Positions 1-5,905 are shown, counted from the first letter of the stretch. The stretch: 9,544 bases of DNA from Lentisphaeria bacterium (GCA_020056205.1 JAGVIF010000371.1:1-9544), one strand, 5' to 3'. Notes: generated by a model from the sequence alone, not told the origin. A program made the numbers and translations.

Positions 1-235
1 CATGCCTTGCCCCAAAGAGGTTGCCATCCCGAAAATTTTCGAGCGCTACAACCGGGGGCGGGTTTACGGCCTCTGGGACAATGCAAAAAAGGCTTATGCG
101 GATATCGGAACTCTTCCATGGGAGAATGGAAGCAAGGCTGATGCATGTGTCAAATGCGGGGTCTGCGAAGATAAATGCCCGCAAAAGATACCTATCCGCA
201 GGATGCTTGAAGAAGCTCATAAAAAGCTTTCCTGA
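1..235 (+). CDS. Aldo/keto reductase with C-terminal 4Fe-4S ferredoxin domain (3' end only)
   Basis: This is the last 77 residues of a protein whose start lies upstream of the window. The visible part opens with Met-Pro-Cys-Pro, the end of a first C-x2-C-x3-C-P type cluster motif. A second cluster motif follows at Cys49, Cys52, Cys55 and Cys59-Pro (C-x2-C-x2-C-x3-CP), then a KIPIRRMLEEAH tail. This order (CMPCP, IFERYN, ADACVKCGVCEDKCPQKIPI) is characteristic of the ferredoxin-like extension found on many aldo/keto reductases of anaerobes; the TIM-barrel catalytic part would be upstream and is not visible. The extension is expected to bind one or two [4Fe-4S] clusters in the cytoplasm; electron partner and substrate are unknown. 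It ends with TGA, and no convincing terminator follows; the next 660 bp are repeats, so it is probably not in an operon with the next gene. Confidence 0.88.
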   Translation, partial: MPCPKEVAIPKIFERYNRGRVYGLWDNAKKAYADIGTLPWENGSKADACVKCGVCEDKCPQKIPIRRMLEEAHKKLS

Positions 236-290
236 TCCTGCCGGAGGGAACGCTTTGTATTGAGAAGTTCTAAAGTTCGGGAATGCGAAA

Positions 291-386
291 GATTGAGAGT
301 GTCAATGTGTCAGAGTGTCAGAGTGTCAGAGTGTCGGAGTGTCAGAGTGTCGGAGCGTCGACGATTGGGTGATTGAAAGATTGAAA
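291..386. repeat. 8-bp-period degenerate tandem array, 12 units
   Basis: Twelve consecutive 8-bp units stay in one register. The first is GATTGAGA (291-298) and the second GTGTCAAT (299-306). Units 3 to 8 (307-354) are GTGTCAGA or GTGTCGGA, unit 9 is GCGTCGAC (355-362), unit 10 is GATTGGGT (363-370), and the last two are GATTGAAA (371-386). The period is not a multiple of three and there is no gene here, so the array is non-coding. The unit sequence drifts from a GATTGA type to a GTGTC type and back without losing the period. Units have no spacers between them, so this is not CRISPR. Confidence 0.9.
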
Positions 387-430
387 GATCTCTAAATCAC
401 CAAATAGGAAAAGAGAGCGCGAAAGTGTAG

Positions 431-449
431 CACAGGCATCTTGCCTGTG
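431..449. repeat. Small perfect inverted repeat (8-bp stem, 3-nt loop)
   Basis: CACAGGCA (431-438) and TGCCTGTG (442-449) are perfect complements around a TCT loop. A second short inverted repeat, AGGCT-AA-AGCCT, lies at 469-480. The downstream bases are an A-rich stretch and not a T-run on the + strand, so neither is a good terminator for the upstream gene. They look like dispersed intergenic palindromes in a gap that also holds several tandem arrays. Confidence 0.7.
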
Positions 450-537
450 AAAAAAGCAAAAAGGGGGAAGGCTAAAGCCTGAAGGGAGAAGGACGTTCGG
501 GAGTTTTTATTCTGAATCCTGAATTCTTGATTTTTAT

Positions 538-573
538 GTCCCTTGCGTCCCTTGTGTCCCTTATGTCTCTGCA
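538..573. repeat. 9-bp tandem repeat, about 4 units
   Basis: Units GTCCCTTGC, GTCCCTTGT and GTCCCTTAT are followed by a diverged GTCTCTGCA, in one 9-bp register. Because 9 is a multiple of three, a short reverse-strand open frame over it reads as a Lys-Gly-His-rich peptide, but that is a by-product of the repeat. Short ATTCTGAAT/GAATTC words flank it (509-530 and 590-603). This is simple-sequence intergenic DNA with no visible function. Confidence 0.8.
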
Positions 574-621
574 ATGAAAGAAATTGGAAATTCTGAATTC
601 TGACTACTTTTCAATCAATTG

Positions 622-645
622 CGATACCGATACCGACCCCGACCC
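622..645. repeat. 6-bp tandem repeat (CGATAC/CGACCC), 4 units, interrupted by a fold-back element
   Basis: Two CGATAC units (622-633) are followed by two CGACCC units (634-645). Another CGACCC appears at 758-763, immediately after the fold-back element. The array therefore looks as if it was split by that element, possibly with a 6-bp duplication of CGACCC, although a tandem array makes a true target-site duplication impossible to prove from one copy. Confidence 0.75.
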
Positions 646-759
646 GAATGGCGCTAAGTTAAGGATTTCGAAAAAAGTAACTCGGGTCTATTGACCCGAG
701 AGTCGCGGGTCAAATAGACCCGCGCTACCTCGAAATGCGCATTAACCTAGCGCCATTCG
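645..759. repeat. 115-bp fold-back (nested palindrome) element, MITE/REP-like
   Basis: The outer arms 645-662 and 742-759 are inverted copies with 17 of 18 positions complementary. Inside them ATTTCGA (665-671) pairs with TCGAAAT (730-736). The centre holds two perfect hairpins: CTCGGGTC-TATT-GACCCGAG (681-700) and CGCGGGTC-AAATA-GACCCGCG (704-724). The two central hairpins are near inverted copies of each other, so an alternative single long hairpin is also possible. The element contains no gene. Terminal inverted repeats, a small size and flanking CGACCC copies fit a non-autonomous mobile palindrome. A structured RNA or protein-binding site is an alternative. Confidence 0.75.
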
Positions 760-895
760 ACCCCGAAAAAAATAGAAGTGTAAAAGAAAGGACCTAACCT
801 CCAATCTGAATAATTCATGAGATATTGGTGGAACTTTTTTTACATATTTGTTGTCCAATGTGTTAGAACAAAAGAGGCTAAGCCCTGATTTAAAC

Positions 896-1777
896 ATGTT
901 GCCGAGAGAATTAATATCGCAGGTAAAGAAAATCGAGATAAAGACGCGGAAGACCGTCAACGAAATAACGGCAGGCGCCTATCACAGCGTATTCAAGGGC
1001 AGAGGCATAGAGTTTGACGAGGTTCGCGAATACACCGAAGACGATGATGTAAGAGACATAGACTGGAACGTAACCGCGAGAACCGGAGCCGCCCACATCA
1101 AAAAATATATTGAGGAGCGCGAGCTCAATGTCATACTTGCCGTTGACGCTTCATCATCAACGGCTTACGGCAGTTCAGATAAAAGCAAAGCGATGAGAGC
1201 CGTGGAAATGGGAGCCCTTCTCGCTTTCAGCGCCATAAGAAATCATGACAAAGTCGGACTGCTTTTTTTCACCGACAAGACCGAATTTTATCTGCCCCCG
1301 AAATCGGGAAGGCTTCACGGGATGAGGGTGATACGGGAACTGTTGGCGAGGGAACACAGCGGCGGCAAGACTAATATAGCCTCGGCGATGTCTTCTCTTA
1401 TGAGGCTCTTAAAAAAACACTCCGTCATTTTTTTGATGAGCGACCTTCTTGATGAAAAGGACTTTTCGAGAACCATGCGGAGCGCCGGAAAGAAGCACGA
1501 CCTGATAGCGATAAGGATACTCGATCCGGCGGAAAAGAATATTCCACACGGCATTCCGGATTTGATTTTGGAGGATTCGGAAGACGGCGGAATTTGCGAA
1601 TTTCGCGCGTCCTCTCCTTCGCGCGCGAAAGATTTCAGAGAAAAATCCGAACTGATTCACGCTCAAAATAAAGCTCTATGCGCGAAGGCGCAGGTTGACA
1701 TTATAGACATTGACTCTTCGGAAGATTTCATAAAGCCCCTGCTCAAATTTTTCAGGATGAGGGAAAGGAAACATTAA
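896..1777 (+). CDS. DUF58 domain protein (VWA-like, MoxR/Bat operon type)
   Basis: The protein has about 293 residues. It carries the DUF58 signature of a basic N-terminus (QVKKIEIKTRKTVNE), then AGAYHSVFKGRG, FDEVREY, DDVRDIDWN and TARTG. A VWA-like core follows with a MIDAS-type D84-A-S86-S-S88 and a second acidic residue at D183 in FLMSDLLDE. No signal peptide or membrane segment is visible, so it should be cytoplasmic. DUF58 proteins normally partner a MoxR AAA+ ATPase and membrane VWA proteins; two such membrane proteins follow, but no MoxR precedes it here. The start is uncertain: TTG at 848 and GTG at 860 are in frame upstream, but family proteins usually begin near the LPRELI segment, so I chose ATG 896. 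The best purine-rich stretch (about 871-877) is rather far from it. Family call is firm; the biochemical role is unknown. Confidence 0.88.
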   Translation: MLPRELISQVKKIEIKTRKTVNEITAGAYHSVFKGRGIEFDEVREYTEDDDVRDIDWNVTARTGAAHIKKYIEERELNVILAVDASSSTAYGSSDKSKAMRAVEMGALLAFSAIRNHDKVGLLFFTDKTEFYLPPKSGRLHGMRVIRELLAREHSGGKTNIASAMSSLMRLLKKHSVIFLMSDLLDEKDFSRTMRSAGKKHDLIAIRILDPAEKNIPHGIPDLILEDSEDGGICEFRASSPSRAKDFREKSELIHAQNKALCAKAQVDIIDIDSSEDFIKPLLKFFRMRERKH

Positions 1778-1780
1778 CCT

Positions 1781-1808
1781 AAGTTTTGCGGTTCAATCAA
1801 CCGAACTT
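1781..1808. other. Intra-operon hairpin between the DUF58 and two-TM genes
   Basis: CGGTT (1789-1793) pairs with AACCG (1799-1803) around a CAATC loop. AAGTT (1781-1785) pairs with AACTT (1804-1808), leaving a three-base bulge. No T-run follows, so it is not a standard terminator. It lies in a 55-bp gap and could stabilise or partly attenuate the transcript. Confidence 0.4.
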
Positions 1809-1832
1809 AAACTAAGCTCTTGATAATAAAAG

Positions 1833-2810
1833 ATGAAAAACTTTCTTAAATATTTGTTTTTCGCCGTCATAGCCGTCATAGCCGCTTTGACCCTTGTTTT
1901 TGCGGTTGCCGTGATAAAATATCGCTCTCTCGCGCCGTCCGCCGGTGTCAACGCGGAAGCATTGAAGCCTCTCGGCCCGGATAAAATCGGGATCGGAGAG
2001 AAACGGGAGTTTCATGCCGAAATTGAAGTTCCCTGGAGCCTCGTTCCTCTTGAATTTCAATTTGTCCTCCCGGACGGCCTCCAGGAAATCCCGCGCGATA
2101 ATTTTTCCCTGTCCGGTCTGGGCTGGGGCAAATGGAAATGGAAAATAAAAGGCCTCATTCAGGCGTATCGTCCGGGCGATTACAAAGGAATTGAAGGAGA
2201 ACTTATATATTCCGTGAAAGGGAAAAAACAGGAGCCGAAGAAAATACGGATATCGGATTTCACCGTCATCCCATTTGAACTCAAAGACGATAAAATAAAA
2301 ATAGCCGGAAAAATAGAACCGAAAAAAACTTATGCGAAATTCGCAAAAATCGCGTTGGCGGCTCTCGCCGTTTTTGGACTGATAATAGCGGCGCTGATTC
2401 TCATCAGGAAAAGGAAAATTGAAAAATTGAAACCGGTTTCCGCATGGCAAAAGGCGATGAATCTGCTCCGCGATTTGCGAATTTCGCACGAAAACGGCAT
2501 GATTGAGGCGCGAATTTGCGTGTCGCGTTTGACGGACATAATCAGAAATTATCTTGAAGAACGTTTTGGAATTGACGCTCCAACTATGACCACCGACGAA
2601 TTCCTCGAAAATTTAAAAAAACACAGAAGTCCTTTGCCGGATGAACATAAAAATTTTCTCTCCGAGTTTATGCGTTCCGCGGAGCTGGTTAAATTCGCCG
2701 CCGCGCCGGCGGATAGCGAACTGATCGGAAACGCAGTGTCGCATGCGGAAGTCTTAGTTCAATCGTCAATTCCCCATGAAGAAGACAACGGCGCGGACAA
2801 GTCAAGATGA
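1833..2810 (+). CDS. Two-TM membrane protein with DUF4381/BatD-like C-terminal domain
   Basis: 325 residues. An N-terminal hydrophobic helix (about 4-28) is followed by an extracytoplasmic, beta-rich region (about 30-165). A second membrane helix (about 173-191) ends in the basic stop-transfer RKRKIEKLK. The cytoplasmic tail (about 200-315) has the order AWQKAMNLL, TDIIRNYLEERFGI, T253-T-D-E-F-L258, and a late SAELVKFA. This order is typical of DUF4381 or BatD-type tails in MoxR/VWA operons, where a membrane protein sits between the DUF58 and VWA subunits. The stop overlaps the start of the VWA gene by four bases (ATGA), implying translational coupling. The start ATG 1833 has only a weak A/G stretch upstream, but it begins a clean membrane anchor. 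Domain assignment rests on motif order and context; the extracytoplasmic half is not recognised. The gene carries two exact copies of the 13-bp word TTGCGAATTTCGC (either strand). Confidence 0.8.
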   Translation: MKNFLKYLFFAVIAVIAALTLVFAVAVIKYRSLAPSAGVNAEALKPLGPDKIGIGEKREFHAEIEVPWSLVPLEFQFVLPDGLQEIPRDNFSLSGLGWGKWKWKIKGLIQAYRPGDYKGIEGELIYSVKGKKQEPKKIRISDFTVIPFELKDDKIKIAGKIEPKKTYAKFAKIALAALAVFGLIIAALILIRKRKIEKLKPVSAWQKAMNLLRDLRISHENGMIEARICVSRLTDIIRNYLEERFGIDAPTMTTDEFLENLKKHRSPLPDEHKNFLSEFMRSAELVKFAAAPADSELIGNAVSHAEVLVQSSIPHEEDNGADKSR

Positions 2811-3838
2811 AATTTGAAGCCTCATATTTTCTTCTTCTTCTGATCCCGCTTGCCGGACTTTTTATTCTTGCTTTGAAGAGAAAAGAGCCTTCGATAATAG
2901 TTCCGACCGTAAGACCGGCGTTCGGCGGCGGAAAAAAAACTGGAAAATCTTTCAGGAGCGCCTTCCCTCTTATCCTCGAATCTGCCGCTCTCGCTCTCGC
3001 TATTATCGCGCTTGCCAGGCCTCAAAAGGGGGTTGAAGAACTCAAGCAGCGGGCGGAGGGCATTGATATAATTATAGCCCTTGACCTCTCAGGGAGCATG
3101 CGGTCCATTGACGTTTCGGAAAAATACAATGATACGGACAAGCTCAGGAGGGCGCTTGCCAACGGCCTGCTCAAGGAGAGAATAGATGTCGCGAAAGACG
3201 AGATAAAAAAATTCATCGAACGCAGACCAAACGACCGGATAGGATTGGTAGCCTTCGCCCCCCTGCCCTATCTGGCATGTCCGCCGACACTCGACCACTC
3301 GTGGCTTTTGTCCCACCTTGAATACCTGAAACCCGGAGTGATAGGCGACGCGACCGGAATAGCCGGGCCTCTCGCAAGCGCCGTCAAACGGCTCGCGTCA
3401 ACGAATTCAAAGCGCAAGGTGATAGTCCTCTTCACCGACGGAAAAAACAATGTGGACGCGAGGGTAAGCCCCGAGCAGGCCGCGAAAATCGCAAATGACA
3501 ATAAAATAACAATACATACCGTTGGAATCGGGAGCGACAACGCCTTTATCATCATGGACGGGCTTTTCGGAAGGCAGCTGCAGAAAATAGAACATGAATT
3601 TGACGAAAAACTGCTTAAGACCATAGCCGAAACAACGGGCGGCAGATATTTTGCCGCCAGGGATTCCGATGGGCTTGAAAAAACTATGCAGGAGATAGAC
3701 AAGCTTGAAAAAACAAATTTTGAACAACCTAAATTCATAGACTACAGGGAACTGGCTTTTCCGCTTATAAGCATCTCGCTGACAATGATTTTCGCATCAT
3801 TCATCCTTTCAGGGACGCTACTGCTGAGACTGCCGTGA
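2807..3838 (+). CDS. BatA-like VWA-domain membrane protein
   Basis: 343 residues. It has the BatA/DUF1550-type layout: an N-terminal membrane helix (about 7-23), a short basic linker, a second helix (about 53-70, ending ALARPQKG), a VWA domain (about 88-300) and a C-terminal membrane helix (about 318-340). The metal-ion-dependent adhesion site is complete: D93-L-S95-G-S97, T183 in GDATGI, and D211 in LFTDG. The VWA domain should lie on the outer face of the inner membrane. BatA proteins are linked to MoxR ATPases and to oxidative-stress tolerance in Bacteroides and Leptospira; that role is only inferred here. Its start overlaps the previous stop (ATGA). Members usually are followed by a second VWA gene and TPR proteins (BatB, BatC); here the operon stops and an unrelated cassette begins. 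Confidence 0.9.
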   Translation: MKFEASYFLLLLIPLAGLFILALKRKEPSIIVPTVRPAFGGGKKTGKSFRSAFPLILESAALALAIIALARPQKGVEELKQRAEGIDIIIALDLSGSMRSIDVSEKYNDTDKLRRALANGLLKERIDVAKDEIKKFIERRPNDRIGLVAFAPLPYLACPPTLDHSWLLSHLEYLKPGVIGDATGIAGPLASAVKRLASTNSKRKVIVLFTDGKNNVDARVSPEQAAKIANDNKITIHTVGIGSDNAFIIMDGLFGRQLQKIEHEFDEKLLKTIAETTGGRYFAARDSDGLEKTMQEIDKLEKTNFEQPKFIDYRELAFPLISISLTMIFASFILSGTLLLRLP

Positions 3839-3869
3839 AGTAAGAATAGAGTAGAAGAGATTGATAATA

Positions 3870-3888
3870 AATTTTCCCCTTGAAAATT
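3870..3888. other. AT-rich hairpin after the VWA gene
   Basis: AATTTTC (3870-3876) pairs with GAAAATT (3882-3888) around CCCTT, 32 bp after the VWA stop. The stem is AT-rich and lacks a following T-run, so terminator activity is doubtful. It is listed because it is the only structure I see at the end of the membrane/VWA operon. Confidence 0.3.
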
Positions 3889-3918
3889 CAAAACAATACA
3901 ATAGAGTAAGGCGCGCAT

Positions 3919-3947
3919 TTGAGTGTTAAACAGAAAAACTATTTAAT
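3919..3947 (+). promoter_or_regulatory. Candidate sigma70-type promoter for the accessory cassette
   Basis: TTGAGT (3919-3924), a 17-bp spacer and TTTAAT (3942-3947) resemble -35 and -10 boxes, with four and five of six consensus matches. They precede the NYN gene start by about 53 bp. A direct repeat of TTGTTATC follows at 3951-3966, where a transcript leader or operator could sit. Two weak boxes in AT-rich DNA can arise by chance. Confidence 0.4.
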
Positions 3948-3999
3948 AACTTGTTATCTTGTTATCTGTTGAAGGTGAACAATACGTGGGGAGGCGCAT

Positions 4000-4602
4000 A
4001 TGGCTTTTTCGATAGTAGTCGATGGTCACAATTTCATCAACGACCTTGAGAGATACGGCAAAAAGAAGGAATATATTTTCAAGGAATTGTCCTTTCCCAT
4101 TCTGCACACCATCATTCAGGAGAAGTTGAAAATCGAAGGATTGTACAGCCATCCATTCATACATACCGAGTTTGTCAGTTCCGATCATGGTCAAATCGGG
4201 TCAATAAAGGGACAGGAAAGAGATGATCTGATAAAAAAATTGAAGCACGAAAAAGGTGTCACTGTGCTGGAAGTGCCCCAGCACACAGCCAACACAAACA
4301 AGCAGAAGGGTGTGGATTTCACGGTATTTATTAGAATGATGACGCTGGCAAAATCGCCAGCCCAGCCTCACGAGATCGTGCTATTTGCATCAGACACTGA
4401 TTACGTCCCAGCCCTGAAACTGATGGCTGAGATGGGTACACACGTCGTTATTGTCGGCTTCATGAAAAACGTACCTGTTCTGAACGAAGGCCTGGTCAAT
4501 GAAAGCTATCTGTCATTAGACTTGGAGCAGTTGTTACAGCAAATGGAAAAAGTATCAGATAACAAGGGCACTGCACCGGACGCAAAAAAGCTGCGCCGGT
4601 GA
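4000..4602 (+). CDS. NYN/PIN-like domain protein, predicted RNase
   Basis: 200 residues. The start is decided by a strong Shine-Dalgarno, GGGGAGG (3988-3994), five bases before ATG. The fold is the NYN (LabA/DUF88) branch of the PIN-like nucleases: SIVVDGHNF at the N-terminus (D8, N11), KGVDFTVFIRMMTLA (D106), and FASDTDYVPAL (D132, D134) followed by a GTHVVIVG strand. These four acidic positions are where the family coordinates metal. No membrane segment or signal is visible, so it should be cytoplasmic. It opens a small cassette with a winged-helix/nuclease-like protein 74 bp downstream. NYN proteins act in RNA decay, and some serve as effectors in defence or toxin systems; which applies here is not shown. 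The C-terminal 25 residues are hydrophilic and probably disordered. Confidence 0.85.
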   Translation: MAFSIVVDGHNFINDLERYGKKKEYIFKELSFPILHTIIQEKLKIEGLYSHPFIHTEFVSSDHGQIGSIKGQERDDLIKKLKHEKGVTVLEVPQHTANTNKQKGVDFTVFIRMMTLAKSPAQPHEIVLFASDTDYVPALKLMAEMGTHVVIVGFMKNVPVLNEGLVNESYLSLDLEQLLQQMEKVSDNKGTAPDAKKLRR

Positions 4603-4643
4603 GTTTTTCGTTAGACCTCAACAATAAAGGGAGATGCTTACAG

Positions 4644-4663
4644 CGATGAGATACGATGAGATA
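4644..4663. repeat. Perfect 10-bp tandem duplication next to a ribosome-binding site
   Basis: Two adjacent copies of CGATGAGATA lie directly before GAGGAAA (4664-4670), the probable Shine-Dalgarno of the next gene (start 4677). A short frame from ATG 4634 or 4646 reads through the repeat and ends at 4690, overlapping the next start by 14 bases. It could be a leader peptide, but nothing else supports it. Confidence 0.6.
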
Positions 4664-4676
4664 GAGGAAACTTGCT

Positions 4677-5411
4677 ATGAAACAGTATGAAGCAGTTATT
4701 AAAGTTATGCAAGAGAATGGTGGCTATGCTACTCTTGGCTCGCTAAATCAAAATGTATTTAAGGTTGAGAATTGTAAATGGAAAACAGAAACTCCATTTG
4801 CAAGTATCCGTCGTATCGTTCAAGACGAGCGTTTTTTCTTTAAGATACGCCCGGGTTTGTGGGCATTAAAAGCCTATAAAGGCAAGCTACCACCTGAAAT
4901 CCTGCCGGTTAAAAACCAGCCAAAGGCAAAAGAAGAAGAATGCTCTCACGCCTATTATCAGGGGTTGCTCGTAGAAATAGGAAATTTAAAGGAATATAAA
5001 ACATTTGTCCCCAATCAGGATAAAAACAAGCTTTATCTTGGCAGAAAGCTTTCAGAGGTTGTAACGGTTTCCGAGATATATAAGTTCACTTATGATGAAA
5101 TAGTCCGCACAGCTCGAACGATTGATGTGATGTGGTTTAACGATAGAAATATGCCTGCAAGCCTTTTTGAAATTGAACATTCCACGGATATGTATAGGTC
5201 TCTTCTGAAGTTTCTTGAACTTCAGGATTTTTACACCAACTTTCGCATAGTTGCTGATGAGGTCAGAAGGAAAGAATTTCAAACAAAAGTATCAGCAGAT
5301 GCTTTTAGGTCTATAAGTAAGCGGGTCGGATTTTGGTGTTACGACAATGTGCCCGAACTCCACTCAAAAACAAGCGAACACATAAGTATAGAATCAAAGC
5401 TTAAATTGTAG
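4677..5411 (+). CDS. HARE-like winged-helix protein with PD-(D/E)XK-like nuclease domain
   Basis: 244 residues in two parts. Residues 1-70 (KQYEAVIKVMQENGGYATLGSL, then KTETPFASIRRIVQDERFFFKIRPGLWAL) follow the HARE-HTH pattern, a winged-helix fold attached to several restriction and chromatin proteins. Residues 90-235 look like a restriction-endonuclease fold. E100 lies in LLVEIG, then come TFVPNQD and T148-I-D150-V-M-W, and a strand F164-E165-I-E167-H-S-T. A helical LLKFLELQDF segment, FRIVADEVRRKEF and a final VGFWCYDNV strand complete it. The D150 ... E165-x-E167 arrangement resembles the D-E-x-E active site of BamHI more than the common E-x-K. It is preceded by GAGGAAA and lies in the same cassette as the NYN gene, so a DNA-recognition-plus-cleavage defence role is plausible but inferred. 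The family is one I recognise by pattern and cannot name. Base composition is AT-richer than in the flanking operons. Confidence 0.72.
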   Translation: MKQYEAVIKVMQENGGYATLGSLNQNVFKVENCKWKTETPFASIRRIVQDERFFFKIRPGLWALKAYKGKLPPEILPVKNQPKAKEEECSHAYYQGLLVEIGNLKEYKTFVPNQDKNKLYLGRKLSEVVTVSEIYKFTYDEIVRTARTIDVMWFNDRNMPASLFEIEHSTDMYRSLLKFLELQDFYTNFRIVADEVRRKEFQTKVSADAFRSISKRVGFWCYDNVPELHSKTSEHISIESKLKL

Positions 5412-5424
5412 AAAGGAAGTGTAA

Positions 5425-5655
5425 ATGTCATTTAAACCTTATTTCAAAAAAATATCAGAAGAGCTAAGCAATAATATTATTATGTTCAAGAAAAAATACC
5501 CTGAGACAAAAAATAATTGTTATCCTGAAGAATTAACAAAAGTATTTGAAAAATATATTGAGGTTTATGGGCATGCATACTGTATGGATGTGGGTAGTGA
5601 AAGGAAAAAACTATCCAGATTGCTCTATAGAGCCTTAAATGAAGTGAAGCATTGA
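5425..5655 (+). CDS. Small hypothetical protein (76 aa) of the cassette
   Basis: The gene starts 13 bp after the previous stop, with a good Shine-Dalgarno AAAGGAAG (5412-5419) five bases before ATG, so it is almost surely co-transcribed with the nuclease-like gene. The product is lysine- and glutamate-rich, probably helical throughout (KISEELSNNIIMFKKKYPE, ELTKVFEKYIEVYGH, RKKLSRLLYRALNEVKH). It has no signal peptide or membrane segment, and its two cysteines form no metal motif. I recognise no family. Its size and last position would fit an accessory or immunity subunit, but nothing shows this. It is AT-rich like its neighbour and unlike the flanking native operons. Confidence 0.7.
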   Translation: MSFKPYFKKISEELSNNIIMFKKKYPETKNNCYPEELTKVFEKYIEVYGHAYCMDVGSERKKLSRLLYRALNEVKH

Positions 5656-5698
5656 AGTCAAGTATCAACGGGTGGCAGGATCGGTTGATGAGAAATTA

Positions 5699-5824
5699 GC
5701 GACCTACTGCGAGTTTCGCAGTTTTATCAAAATGAAACTAAATTGATAAAATCGGTGTTCATCGGTGGTGAAGTTTCAAAGGAGCGGACTACTGTGGAGA
5801 CCGCAGTTTTATCAATAAGAAACT
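5699..5824. repeat. Direct repeat pair (about 41 bp each) carrying conserved hairpins
   Basis: Copy 1 is 5699-5739 and copy 2 is 5784-5824; about 31 of 41 positions agree. Each holds a 7-bp stem with a 3-nt loop: ACTGCGA-GTT-TCGCAGT (5706-5722) and ACTGTGG-AGA-CCGCAGT (5791-5807). Changes between copies keep the pairing: one A-T pair became G-C and one C-G pair became T-G. The shared word AGTTTCAAAGGAG occurs at 5772-5784 and 5865-5877, the second just after a weaker hairpin (5847-5864). TTTTATCAA (5722-5730) also pairs with TTGATAAAA (5743-5751). An ATCGGTG direct repeat sits at 5751-5770. The whole 5656-5946 gap is non-coding. Confidence 0.75.
5706..5728 (+). terminator. Possible intrinsic terminator of the accessory cassette
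   Basis: A perfect 7-bp stem (5706-5712 with 5716-5722), loop GTT, is followed by TTTATC about 50 bp after the 76-aa gene. The T-run is short. The second repeat copy has the same stem followed by TTTATC (5791-5811). Tandem weak terminators would fit the end of the cassette, but the repeated nature makes a mobile or dispersed element equally possible. Confidence 0.4.
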
Positions 5825-5885
5825 GCCAAGAAAGAGACACGCTAAAGCTGTGAACTCCGACAGCAGTTTCAAAGGAGGATTCAGA

Positions 5886-5905
5886 ATTGCCGATTGCCGA
5901 TTTCC
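5886..5905. repeat. 7-bp tandem repeat ATTGCCG, about 2.8 units
   Basis: ATTGCCG occurs at 5886-5892 and 5893-5899, followed by a diverged ATTTCC. It lies after a strong ribosome-binding-like AAAGGAGG (5871-5878). From that site only an 11-codon frame (TTG 5887 to TAA 5922) opens, which I do not call as a gene. Confidence 0.55.

Noticed and set aside
21..263. 80-codon + strand frame overlapping the first gene
   Set aside because: It is a shifted frame across the ferredoxin domain; the 2-235 frame has all the cluster cysteines.
291..386. Possible CRISPR array
   Set aside because: Units are 8 bp and contiguous with no unique spacers, and no cas genes are present.
431..480. Rho-independent terminator of the first gene
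   Set aside because: The stems lie about 200 bp downstream and are followed by A- and G-rich sequence with no T-run.
392..574. Reverse-strand open frame with a Lys-Gly-His repeat
   Set aside because: It is created by the 9-bp tandem repeat at 538-573 and the neighbouring simple sequence; no ribosome-binding site and no recognisable protein.
1812..2489. 225-codon reverse-strand open frame
   Set aside because: It lies opposite the two-TM membrane gene, is Phe/Arg-rich low-quality sequence, and the + strand frame has clear membrane segments, motifs and coupled neighbours.
3268..3738. 156-codon reverse-strand open frame
   Set aside because: It is opposite the VWA domain, whose MIDAS motif and family alignment fix the + strand as coding.
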